A stretch of DNA of 64,000 nt from Phascolomyces articulosus. Lineage: Eukaryota; Mucoromycota; Mucoromycetes; Mucorales; Lichtheimiaceae. A model generated the notes under the pieces. It did no database searches. It had not been told where the DNA came from and was given only the letters and a program-made list of their open reading frames with translations. Where the stretch lies: NCBI GenBank assembly GCA_025677815.1, contig JAIXMP010000010.1:1240001-1304000 (forward strand), in the 5' to 3' direction. Every line of letters starts with the position of its first letter. The stretch's first letter is position 1. The translations under genes were made by a program, and so were the position numbers. This document shows positions 22,359 through 33,627 of the stretch, piece after piece.

Positions 22359-23755
22359 ATGCTACGCGCGGCGTTCCAACAACACCAAAAAAGAGCCGCA
22401 TGGAATATCTTTTCAAAACGTTTTTATGCGCAACGACGACTTGAAAAGAAAAACGTTTTTATGTAATTATTTGTTTTATATATCTTTGTATACATCCATC
22501 CATCCATGTTGTCGATTGAAATAGCCTGACTTAATAAAAATAAAAATAACATAACAGAACAGGTGCTTCTTCTGGGATTGGTGAAAGTACAGCAAGAGAA
22601 TTTGCAAAAGAAGGGTCCAACCTGGTACACATAGTCGCCTTGCTGTATAATATTTTTAGATATATATTTTATATGAGATGTGTTTGAATAGGAATATTTA
22701 ACAAACTATGACATTATTTTTTTTTTTTAAAAAAAAAAAAAAGATTCTTACAGCGCGGAGACTTGATCGATTAGATGCATTAAAAGAGGAACTGAAGCAA
22801 ACCTATAAAAACATCGATATTCACACGCTAAAATTAGACGTTCGAAAAAAGAAGAATGTTGATGATGCTATTGCTTCATTACCTAGTTCTGTCAAGGACA
22901 ACATATCTGTCCTCGTCAATAACGCTGGTTTGGTGCTTGGCATGGACCCATTACTAGATGTAACGGAAGAAGAATATGATACCATGATGGATACCAATGT
23001 TAAAGGTTTGATGTTTGTAACTCAAGCTATTTTACCTCGAATGATTGAGCAAAATGAAGGACATATTATCAATATTGGATCAGTTGCAGGTAAACAAAAA
23101 AAATACCATAATCAACCTTTCAGTTTTTTGGATGATTATCCCATGGTGAATGACATATTAAACTGCTTTCTTTTCATTATTTTAATAGGAAAACAAAGCT
23201 ATCAAAATGGAAGTATTTATTGTGGTAAGTATTTTATTATTTCGTTATTTCATTCACAAGACCAAAAATTAACGTTTATTTTTTTAGCATCGAAACATGC
23301 AGTCGATGCGATCACGCGTGCCTTACTTTATGAGACTATGTCAACACCTGTACGTGTTTCACAAATCTGTCCTGGAATGGTGAATACCGAAGTAAGTTTT
23401 TTATCAGATTAAAATAGATAGCAGATCAAGAAATTAGGATATCTTATATTCATTATCTTCTTTGAATAGTTTTCGACAGTACGTTTTCATGGTGATAAAG
23501 AAAAAGCAGATAGCGTGTATGCTGGAATGGAACCTCTTGTAGGGCAAGACATTGGTACGGATTAAACTTTTAAGCAAGGGTAATACTATAGTGTCATTCC
23601 CCACTCATCGTTTTTCTTTTCTTTCTTTGGTTGGATAAACGATAGCTGAGCTGATCACCTTTATTGCATCACGCCCTCCACACGTCAATATTGTTGATAC
23701 ACTTGTATTCCCAACTGCTCAAGCTGATGCACGTACAGCCCATCGCAAACAATAA
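22359..23755 (+). CDS. short-chain dehydrogenase/reductase, YMR226C/YdfG-like, probably mitochondrial
   Basis: NADP(H)-dependent hydroxy-acid/serine dehydrogenase-type SDR. Seven exons: 22359-22462, 22558-22624, 22744-23089, 23189-23224, 23288-23391, 23470-23554, 23646-23755; 283 residues. The Rossmann start TGASSGIG at residues 36-43 is created by splicing exons 1 and 2. ILTARR suggests NADP preference. NNAG, NVKG and INIGSVAG follow. The catalytic pair is Tyr183 and Lys187 (YCASK), and the end of the fold reads [14 protein letters not shown]. Exon 1 gives about 30 residues ahead of the core, rich in Arg, Ala and Gln and without acids ([20 protein letters not shown]), which looks like a mitochondrial presequence absent from the yeast enzyme. 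Intron 2 ends in T12-A14-G, an unusual acceptor context. Confidence 0.92.
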
Positions 23756-24490
23756 TTATAATCCTGACAAGCAAATATAGTTTAGTAATTGGCTACCATC
23801 TAATTGCTATTATTATATGGAAAAAAGATTCAGCAACCTATAATAAAAGATACCAGATCATTATGGGAAGGCTATATTTATTTATATAATTCATTTGTCC
23901 ACATCAATTGTATAATTTCTGCTGCTTGACGATTCGATGAAAATGTACATGTATTGGATTGCAAAAGAAACCAATGAAGAATATCAAAAATAACGTGTGT
24001 CATCTATTATACCACCGAGACGTTATTTGTACGGACCAGATTATATAATGGAAACAAGTATTATCCAGTATTACCAAAGCTGAAAAAGATAATATTTTGA
24101 AGAGTGCACTTATAGCATTATTGATAAAAAAAATACTCAGTAGTAGATTTACATTCACATCATCAAGAACTAGAAGAATAAATGACCAATAAGGCTGTTT
24201 TCTCAATTAGAGAGTCCGAACAAAACATTCAGTGAGTGGAATTGTTCACCAGAAGATGCAGTTGCTTGTACAACACTGATTATCCAATCACTCTAAATGA
24301 TGCCTCCGAGCGTGCTGATCTTCCTCCCCGCATCATTTTACTGGGTCACACTTGACGGTTTCTGCGAGTATTATAAAAGACGTTGTTCTAACTTTATCTT
24401 ATCCGGTGCCTTTTTTTTTCTCTTTTCTTTTTTCTTCTCACTTTTTCTTCTTCATTTTTTTACCCCCCCATTCTTTTTGATATATTCAAT
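23756..24490. other. intergenic upstream of flavocytochrome A
   Basis: AT-rich; no supported gene. A T/C-rich stretch (24410-24480) directly precedes the ATG, as is common in fungal promoters. Confidence 0.55.
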
Positions 24491-26581
24491 ATGAGAACGG
24501 TTTCATTGCAAGAAATTGCTCAACATAACAAGAAAGGTAAACGATACAAGAAGCCATTCATATCCCTACCAGATCTCTTAACAATTAAGATAGAAAGAAA
24601 AATTCCTGACATATTTAAATTTACAATAAATAGATGATCTTTGGGTTATCATTCATGGAAAAGTATACGATTTAACCAAATTTCTTCCTGAGCATCCTGG
24701 AGGACAAAAAGTGGTTCTTAAGTTTGCAGGAAAGGATGGAACCAAAACCTTCGATCGATTTCATCCCGCTGACATTATTCAACGATATCTGTCACCTGAT
24801 GTTTGCATTGGCGAAGCTGAAGTCAATAATTCAGGAGAACAAGAACCAGAAGTAGAAACTGAAGAGGATAAACGTGTTCGATTAGCTCGTGAGAAAATGC
24901 CACGCCTTGATGAAATGTATAATACTTTTGATTTTGAATGTAATGTATCGTACCGGAAAAAATATAAAGCGAGAATGTGAAAGGTGGATTTTGGTTTCTC
25001 TTTACATCTAACAAACGATGAACCTATATATAGCGGTTGCAAGAAATATTCTCAAGGCAGATTCATGGGCTTATTTCAATGGAGGTGCTAATGATGAAAT
25101 TTCGATGCGTGAGAATCATAATGCATTTCATCGCATTTGGCTCCGCCCACGCGTAATGGTGGATGTATCCAAGATTGATATGACTACCACTATGCTGGGT
25201 GATAAAGCATCCATGCCACTCTATATCAGTGCAACTGCGTTGGGTAAAATGGCTCATCCTGATGGTGAAAAAGCATTGGCTGTGGCAGCTGGTAAACGTG
25301 GGGTGATACAAATGATCCCTACTTTGGCATCATGCAGCATAGATGAAATTGTTGGCGCTCGAGTTCATGCAGATCAGACACAATGGTTTCAGCTTTATGT
25401 TCACAAGGACCGTGAAGTGGCAAAACGAATTATTCAGCAAGCTGAAGCTAAAGGAGTAAAGGGGTTATTTATTACTGTGGACACAGCTACCCTGGGTAAG
25501 TTCTCAATAATTTCCCTTTTAAAAGGACAATTTGATCGGAAGTGATGGTGGATCGGGCAATATTTTTTTTCTCACACTACAACTACTAAACATACAGGTC
25601 GTCGTGAGAAGGATTTACGTCAAAAGTATGTTCATGAAGGACCAAATGAATTTCAAGATGAAGAGATCAATCGTGAGGGAGGTGCTGCAACCGCCATGTC
25701 AGGCATTATTGACAACACCTTGAACTGGAATGATCTTGCTTGGTTTAAATCTATTACCAAGTTACCGATTGTGCTAAAGGGAATTCAGGTAATACACCTT
25801 TGATGTTTCCAATCAGCATTATTATATCAGGCTATGGATATCCATAAATACATACTACTTGTAGGTATTATGGACATTCGATTAATAATTATCCATTGTT
25901 TTTGAATTCACAGACAAAAGAAGATGCAGTTCTTGCAGCCCGCTATGGATGTGCTGGTATTGTTATTTCAAACCATGGTGGTCGTCAATTAGACTTTGCT
26001 CCATCACCTATTGAAATTTTACCTGAAATCATGAGTGCCTTGAAGCAAGAAAAACTTGAAAACATTATGGAAATATATATTGATGGTGGTATCCGACGTG
26101 GAAGTGATATTTTCAAGGCTCTTGCTTTAGGGGCAAAAGGTGTCGGTATTGGCCGTCCAACTTTGGTATGCTTTTTTTTTCTCTTTCATAATACTATGTC
26201 TTCTATAGCGTAACAAAATCAACAAAAAGACATATCTAACATGAAGAATTCTTATAGTATGCAATGTCAGGTTATGGTGCCAAGGGCGTTCAACGTCTTT
26301 TGGAACTTTATCAGGTAAAATTAAACTTTTTTTTCGAATAAATAACTATAAAATAATTATTTTCGCTTATTAACAACATATTACACCATTAAACATTTTA
26401 AAAATAGAACGAATTGGAAATGTGTATGCGATTGATGGGTACCCCAACACTTGCAGATATTAAACCTGAAATGGTTGATATTCGAAACCTTAAGGATCAT
26501 TTTGTTGCAAACCCAACTGATTATCTGGCAAATCTTTCTTATGAAAAGATGGTACCTCGCGGTAACTTATCTAAATTGTAA
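24491..26581 (+). CDS. flavocytochrome b2-type L-hydroxyacid dehydrogenase A, with C-terminal SKL
   Basis: Cytochrome b5 domain fused to an FMN-dependent 2-hydroxyacid dehydrogenase, as in yeast L-lactate:cytochrome c oxidoreductase (Cyb2). Exons: 24491-24536, 24634-24939, 25034-25495, 25598-25788, 25914-26165, 26258-26314, 26408-26581; 495 residues. Haem ligands His36 (HPGG) and His59 (FHPADI) have the yeast spacing of 23. FMN-domain residues present: Tyr131 (WAYF), the QLYV Tyr, the Asp of TVDTATLG, the Lys of IVLKG, and His356/Arg359 in SNHGGRQ. Unlike yeast Cyb2 it has no presequence: the b5 domain begins within about 17 residues. The C-terminus is GNLSKL, a canonical PTS1. Peroxisomal location is thus inferred. 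The substrate may be L-lactate or glycolate; sequence alone does not decide. Confidence 0.93.
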
Positions 26582-27931
26582 ATTAAAGATAATATAGGAC
26601 ACCGATATACAATTGACCTAAACAACCATTTTATATAAAATAAATTTGGAAATGACTTCAGTATGTAAGCGAGAATATGTTAGTGACGAATTGGGAAAAA
26701 GGGGTAGTATATGAAATATTTATATTTAATATCTATGATATGTTAACTTCATATACTATTTCCTTGGAAAATCGGTCGTAGTTTATTAAAGAATAGGTAG
26801 TAAGAAAAATCAAAAGTCTGATTATACCGTGGGCATCGATAAATATGACTACTTGAGAAAATAGGAAAGGGTTTAATATGTTATACAATACCTATGGAAA
26901 ACCCAAATGTAAACCCATTATTTATATTATTATAGAAGTTCACAGGCAAAAAACAAATTGTTCTTTATATGGAAGATAATACAAGTAAATATAGTGTTCA
27001 TTTTTCACCAAGAATTTATTTACAAATAAAAATAAAATAGGAGTTTCATAAACGATTGTTGGATGCTATGTAAATATTTGTTACCCTCAGTGGGAATAAT
27101 GACTAACTTCTACTTACTACATCACGGCGTAACCGGTACTTCTCTGCATTTGTTAAACCACGCATCATTTTTTTTGTATCTAAATTCATCCACAACCAAT
27201 ATAGAGACATATTTATGTTTTACATTCCTTACTATTATCTGCCTCAACAATTCTAGCAACAGCGAATGTCAAAATCTTCAAATAGTGTTTTTGGGTGATG
27301 TAGTCCAATTGAGCGAAAATATGACTGTGTTCAAAAATCTATAGATAAACATCATTCCTATCCGTATATTTTTTCTTTGAATTTTCCCAAAATAGATTCT
27401 ATTATTACTTCTATGTGTATGATGGTTTCAGGAGACTATCGACAACTGAATAACACGATCCTGGTATATATAAAAGTTAACTTATGTATAAGGAAATGTT
27501 AGAACAATCATATGTATACTTATTAATCACAGTTTTATTATTGTTATTTCTGATTACTTATATCATACTACTAACCTTCATTGCCAAAAGATATTCGATT
27601 GTTTTTCTAAAATCAATTAACTGCTAAGTAGAAGGCGACATAGGAATATCGAAATTATGTTGCAAGATAGTACAGACGTATGATCTATTGCTTGCAATAG
27701 ATTATTTGAAATGTGGCAACTAGATCCTGATCATTCACCAACGTACAAAAAGAAAGAAAAAAGATTAGCAACAGCCAATAAAATGAATATATAATAAAAG
27801 GTGATCTTTTATATGATCTTTTATTGTCATGACTTACCAAGTATTTGAACTGATCAAGACAATATCTCTCATTCTGGCTGTACCATTTGATAAAGTTTTA
27901 CAGTAGTAAAATATCGAGGTCAACCTTGGTT
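26582..27931. other. intergenic
   Basis: 3' UTR of flavocytochrome A and AT-rich DNA. Short open frames (for example 27063-27344 plus) are hydrophobic and unrecognised; not called. Confidence 0.5.
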
Positions 27932-29907
27932 TTACGCAATGCCCTTAATAACTTTTGTGCCTTGATCCTCTTTGGCGACCTCCATCGACATAACATCATT
28001 TCCATTCTCATTGACATCGATTTCTACGTATGGATCTATCTTGAATCCAGTTATGTTATTGTCATTTGAGATAAGTTTTTCTTTGCTTTCTGTACTGAAT
28101 ATTGAGACATATTAACCACTTTATAATCATATGTAAGTATATAAAAATCTTGCACATAGTATTTCACAAATAAGAAAGAAAAAAAGCATAGCAACTCACC
28201 TTTTGATTCTGATACTTTTGTTATTAATAGCTAGCTCGATTAATCGGGACCAAATAATGCGAAAATAATCATTTTCAGTATATTTTAGGGTTCTTTTTGT
28301 TTCGACAAGAAGGTCCTCGATCAAATCCAAATCATCTCATTCTCACTGTGTATTATAAAAAAAGATTATTACGTATGTGTACAATTTCCTTCGGCCTTTC
28401 ATCTCATACTTTATAATATACCGACTGTACGACTAATGTTCCACCAACTTGAGGGTGTTACGTGTTTCATTTGAACGAGAGGAACCAAACATTTTCTTTA
28501 TGATGTATCTTCGGCCTGGTTGAACTGATAATTTATAAATATATGTTTTGGATAGAAATATTATTACTGCAGAGAAAAGATATCAACACACCATGTACCT
28601 AACTTACTAGTGCATGGTATTGAAAAGAAATTTAGGTAACGGCTTTGGATTGCCTTGCCATTTTTTATTGAAGACATGTTAACTTTTCTATTCCACTTCA
28701 AAGAACAAAGGTCTTTGTGATTCCATCGGTTTTTCAGTGAGGTCCAACACTAACGATAACCCAGCAGCCCTAATTGGATGAAAACAATCAATACAATAAT
28801 TACAGTAACATTATATAAAATATCTACTAGCTAGCTTTTTATTTTATTTTATTTTTATCTGCCCTTACCCTTGTTTTACTTACACAATAACTTTCCGTTT
28901 GCGATTACTTAATGATGAGATGCGGCATTGGTACCTTTAATGGAATTAAAGAGTCTTATATTAAGTAATTGTGCCAACAGATTAATTCCTAGGATTGAAA
29001 TTTTCGTTATAGTCTTGTTCCAAAAAAGGATCATCAGACATACAATGGAGTTCATGCCAATTGCTAAATCGTATACATAAGCAAAACCAGCCAAGCCGGT
29101 CTGAATATATATATATATATATATATTACTCTACTTGATGAATTGCCTTCCTCTGGTTTCCATTCTTTTGGTGGTAGAACGTGGTGCATTGGATGATGAT
29201 AGCAAACGATGCAAATTCTTTTTTTTTTATATTTCGCTGACGGCATATATCTGCTGCTATTTCAGTACAAGCGTTTTTGAGAATCCATTATATATAATAG
29301 TGACAACTAGAAATATGATTATACAACTGATGAGTAGAATGATGCCAAAATTAAATGTTCTCCTTTTATAAATGTCTTGGGTAATTAGTATACTACGCAA
29401 TGATCCCATTCCTTTATAGCAAAAGTAGGGATTGGCATTTTCCTCTTCAGCAAATTGTTTCCTACCTTATTAAAATGCAATCGATCGTTTTACTATACGC
29501 AATCAAAACCAAAATCTATTGAACAAAGTTAGCATCTCTAGCTTATATTATTTTTTAATTGCGTTTCTATACTACTTCACGTTGAATATGTGTCAGTTTT
29601 ATTAGTATAGCTTTTTCAATCTCGAATTGGGTCAGGAAATAATGAATGTTTTTCTTCAGAATTTTATGTTGCCTGCTAATCCTGTCTGCGTCAAATAAAT
29701 TAGTGTTTAGTTTTTCTACTTCTTACTATTTGCCAATCAAAGATTTACACTTATTATGACCTGAACTTGTTGAACTTCCCACTGTATTACCCTCATTTTT
29801 TAGTTGCCCAATCGTGATACTATTTCGTTATCTGTTAAATCAATATATTGATCATTATCCAACAATACAGTGTTAGATGTCGATTGTGCATATTTTGACT
29901 CAAATAA
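27932..29907 (-). pseudogene. decayed multi-exon gene for a membrane-associated regulatory protein
   Basis: Successive minus-strand blocks read as protein and several keep phase across good splice sites. In order: YAQSTSNTVLLDNDQYIDLT; SRQHKILKKNIHYFLTQFE; FAEEENANPYFCYKGMGSLR running into a hydrophobic helix (FGIILLISCIIIFLVVTIIY); HHVLPPKEWKPEEGN; AGFAYVYDLAIGMNSIVCLM; SNRKRKVIVAAGLSLVLDLT across a GTAAGT/TTAG intron; KWQGNPKPLPKFLFNTMH; RRYIIKKMFGSSRSNETRNT; RTLKYTENDYFRIIWSRLIE; and, across a GTGAGT/TTCAG intron, a final exon ending KEDQGTKVIKGIA. In-frame stops (for example two after LFFEVE, one after KLVEH) and frame slips show it is dead. The family is not recognised. A membrane receptor with a long cytosolic tail is one possibility. 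Confidence 0.55.
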
Positions 29908-30262
29908 AAGTTACACATAATAATGAATCTGCACGGTGTTATCTTTTTTTAACATGATATATAATGCAGCAACCAAAAGCATATTTGATGGATATATATT
30001 GAAAAATGCATGTGCTATTCAGAGAGGATATTACTAGTATTAAAGTAGGCAATCATTACACAATTAGCGGTGATACTAATAAAAAATAGTGTTCGAGTAA
30101 CGAAATATAACAGAGTAGAGTGATCAGCTTGAAAGTTATTTTTTTATTTTTTTAAAATAGTTGAATATGGATTTCACTATCATCACAGCACAGCTTGTTT
30201 ATGTAAAGTAATAGATTAGCAAAAAAGTTGTTTTCCTGTTCGGAAAAGTGTATAAATACTGT
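29908..30262. other. intergenic, 3' of the intact lipase
   Basis: AT-rich, T-runs near 30140-30160, no gene seen. Confidence 0.5.
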
Positions 30263-32010
30263 TTAGAATATACCTTCCAATAAACTAGTTTGGGGACCAC
30301 AGTTAACATTATTGGCCAAATCAAAATATCTAGCAATGAAAAAAATTCAAGCTGTTAGTGTTCTGTCATTACAATTGACAATGCATCTTTCTCAACTCCA
30401 TTATTTCATCGCTAAATAATATACTTACTGAAGATGGTCATTAACGTTTTCAATTCCAAAGCCAGAGTTATAGCAATCATTAGTTTCGAGACCATTGGGA
30501 CAGACGACTAATGAAAGTAAAACCATTCGGAAAATCATTTAACTGTGCGTCTTTATCATTTATTTTGAATCTTCCATATTATGATGATTTACTTACCGAT
30601 TTGATTGTTTGATTGAATCCAGTATTCTTCACCCCCGTGGATAAAACCGAGGATACGATAAGGATAATCAACAAAGACTATATTTTATAAATGTAGCATA
30701 TTAACATGAGATATCTCGACTCATGGAAAAAAAATGTAGTTCTTATATTAAAAAATATATAACTTACTATCTCGCTTATTGGTGAGACGATAGTACGGGA
30801 ATCCTGCTTTGCTTGCGTATTCGGCAAATGCACGATTGCCAATACGAGGAGAGGCTATATATTATGAGCAATGAGTGAGCATTTATAAAATATTTAATTT
30901 CATAAATATTGATTATATTTTGAAATATTACCATTGGAGTAAAGGGTGACATTGAACCCTTGTTGGTGAAGATCAAGAGCATGAAGAGTAGAAGTACATC
31001 CTCCTAAAGAATGTCTATGATTAACATAAGAATAAAGTTATCATCATTTTTATACATGTAATAGTATATTTGTTGTCAGTGTATTATTATGTAACATATA
31101 GTTTATATTTACCCGGTGGAGTACAAGCTATAATCAGGATATTGCTCAACTTGTTGCTTAACAACGGCAACAATTTGATCAGAAACTTCATTGTAACTGT
31201 TCCAGAAACCTAATCACGTATGTTATTAAGATATTTCAAATTAATAGCGTCCAATAAATTCCTAGTAGTAATAACATTACACGATACTCTATGATAAGTC
31301 GTGTTTTGTTTTGTAGTATATATATTATTTTATTACTACTTACCTCTGTGAACTCGAGTACCTTGAGCACCTGGGTAATTGATCAATACATTGTCCATAT
31401 CCTATTTTATATATATCAACATTCACCATCCGAATCAAATATCAATATATTATCTAATGATTTCAATTTTCCCATTCTTGTTTCTACCGTATATATTCGA
31501 ATAACATACAGCTTGGAAATTTGCGGTTGATACGGAACCTTTTGATAATCAGGTGGTAATAACAAGAAGGTATTTATTGTAATTAATTAGTAAACCATCT
31601 TTACCATTATATACCATCATCAATAATTAAAATAATCAAAAATATATTTATAAAAAAATGTTTTTTATACCTCGGAATACGGAAATAATACGTTTACGTT
31701 CATCATCACGAACAACCATTGCATTAGTATCATGCTTGGGAGTAGTGAATAATTTGACAATTTCCATGTTTTTGGTACGATCACAATTTCCACAGTCCCA
31801 TTTGCCACCAGGAATGACAGTAGAACAGTATGCATTACCAGCAAGAGTCATATAATATTTCAAACTTTCCACTTCTTCAGCAGTTGCAGGACGGTTACCG
31901 GCGGCTCTAGTTGAATTACCACCAATTTGACGTTTATCAAAAACCGGGATGGCATTCACAAAATTAAAGGACAAGCAAGAGGCAATGGCCAAGACAGAAA
32001 GCAACTTCAT
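30263..32010 (-). CDS. secreted class-3 lipase, intact
   Basis: Extracellular lipase/esterase of the Rhizomucor fold. Nine exons: 32010-31671, 31538-31510, 31401-31344, 31209-31113, 31014-30932, 30854-30768, 30677-30597, 30507-30429, 30329-30263; 306 residues, frame exact. Signal peptide MKLLSVLAIASCLSFNFVNA, then a Kex2-like site (DKR) at about residue 27. CSTVIPGGKWDCGNC supplies the N-terminal cysteines. The catalytic triad is inferred as Ser177 (GHSLGG), Asp231 (NKRD) and His283 (DHLQYF). The residues after the Asp read IFVDYPYRILGFIHGGEEYW instead of the usual VPHLP. The last exon gives a Cys-containing tail (NNVNCGPQTSLLEGIF) unlike the shorter tail of the tandem lipases. It shares exon boundaries with the other two copies but has one intron more, within the VHRGF block. 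Function in fat hydrolysis is by family. Confidence 0.93.
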
Positions 32011-33627
32011 TTTTATAATATAAATAATAAAAACAAATGACAGTAATGGGGCTTGTTGTTATGTATTTATTAGGTAGAGTATTGGTTGATTTTTTTTTTT
32101 TACTTTACGTATGAACAATATCGTATTTATACCTTTTTTCCTAATTCCTCTTGAAGAACACAACGTACGACGTACAATGGTATTACTATTATCAATAATA
32201 AGTATGTTTTTCCACAACTATTATAAATTACTTATCTTTTGATCATATTATGATCAGTATTGCCATTGATGGATAATAATAAGAAAACGCGACTGTCAAA
32301 AAAAAAGTTCAAAAAGGAATTCAAAAAAATGAAAATACGATACCATACCTTAATTGGAAGTAGCGTGGAAAGAAATTTATAGGAATTGCATAAAGAAAAA
32401 TTCAGTAGCGTGGCCAAGCACCCACGACGACTTATTTGAATCCAATTATGTATAAAATACCAATTGGACCAGGTATTTTCTTCAGGCTAGTATTACCAAA
32501 ATGAATTGTTTTTTTCTCTGTGTGCTCGCAATACTTTTTTTGTTTGCTATATTAATTAATTAAATTGTACTGTAGATCTTTATTATTTTCCCCACACCAG
32601 AAGAGATTCAATGCGAAAAATCGACCCTTCAGTCATTTTTGATGACTGAGATGCTAAAAAATTCCCCTTTGTATTATACTTTATTTATTGGTATTATGAC
32701 GCTTTATGATGTCGCTCGATCGTGGGTTATTTTACTACAATAAATGGTTAACATATAATGAAATAGGACTGCATCACAACCGCAGTAAGTAGTGGTATAT
32801 AGGGTGTCAATTTGCAGAAACATGCTTATAAAGCAGATACTGAATTAATCTCATTCCCACCAACAATTTACTATTATACACTGAGAAACTATTTTAATTT
32901 TGAATTATTTAATGCTAGTAAAATCTGCTGTTGATGATGACGTGTGATCGATAATTTACGTGTGAAATAATGAGATGCATAAAACAATGGTTGGATAATC
33001 TACAGCTATCCATGATCTTCACATTTGATACAGTATATAAATTGTACACTCATGAGCCTCACCGCGGCAATCAATGGCTTTTTTTCTTATTTTATGGCTG
33101 TATCCTTTTATTGTGTGAACCTGCTGCTGTTCACTTTTTATAAAAAGCTATAATGAATAATTTTTAATTCATGATGATTCAGACATAAATGACAGAGTAA
33201 CATGAATGATACTTAGTAAGTAGCCATCCATGAATAGCATGCTAATATTGAGTGATTAAAATATATTCATACGTATATTATGATAAACTCATGTAATAAT
33301 AATGCTTGTCATTTTTAATGATATATATTATGTTTAAATAATACATGAATATTTACAATAATTATATAGTATATGGGATAATGAGGATGCAAAGATTGAG
33401 TAAATAAGAATACAAATGACAAATGAGGAAAATAATAAGATGAGCTAAAATATATACGTAGTATGTATGGGTTGGTTATGGAATAGGATTAAGGTTTTTT
33501 TTTCGTTCCTTGTAAATAATTCTATCATTATGAAAGCTTTTTTTTTTGTAAAAATATAAATGCTGGTAATGATGGTTATGAATATGCTTTTGCAGTAGTA
33601 TCTAATGTGTTAATGCTTCTTTTTCAT
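32011..33627. other. intergenic between lipase and transporter
   Basis: Upstream region of the lipase and 3' region of the transporter. Only AT-rich DNA with short T-runs (32087-32101, 33490s, 33540s); no gene supported. Confidence 0.55.

Noticed and set aside
22708..23412. Single 234-codon frame as the whole SDR gene
   Set aside because: It starts in a homopolymer, lacks the TGASSGIG motif and reads through introns; the seven-exon model restores the complete fold.
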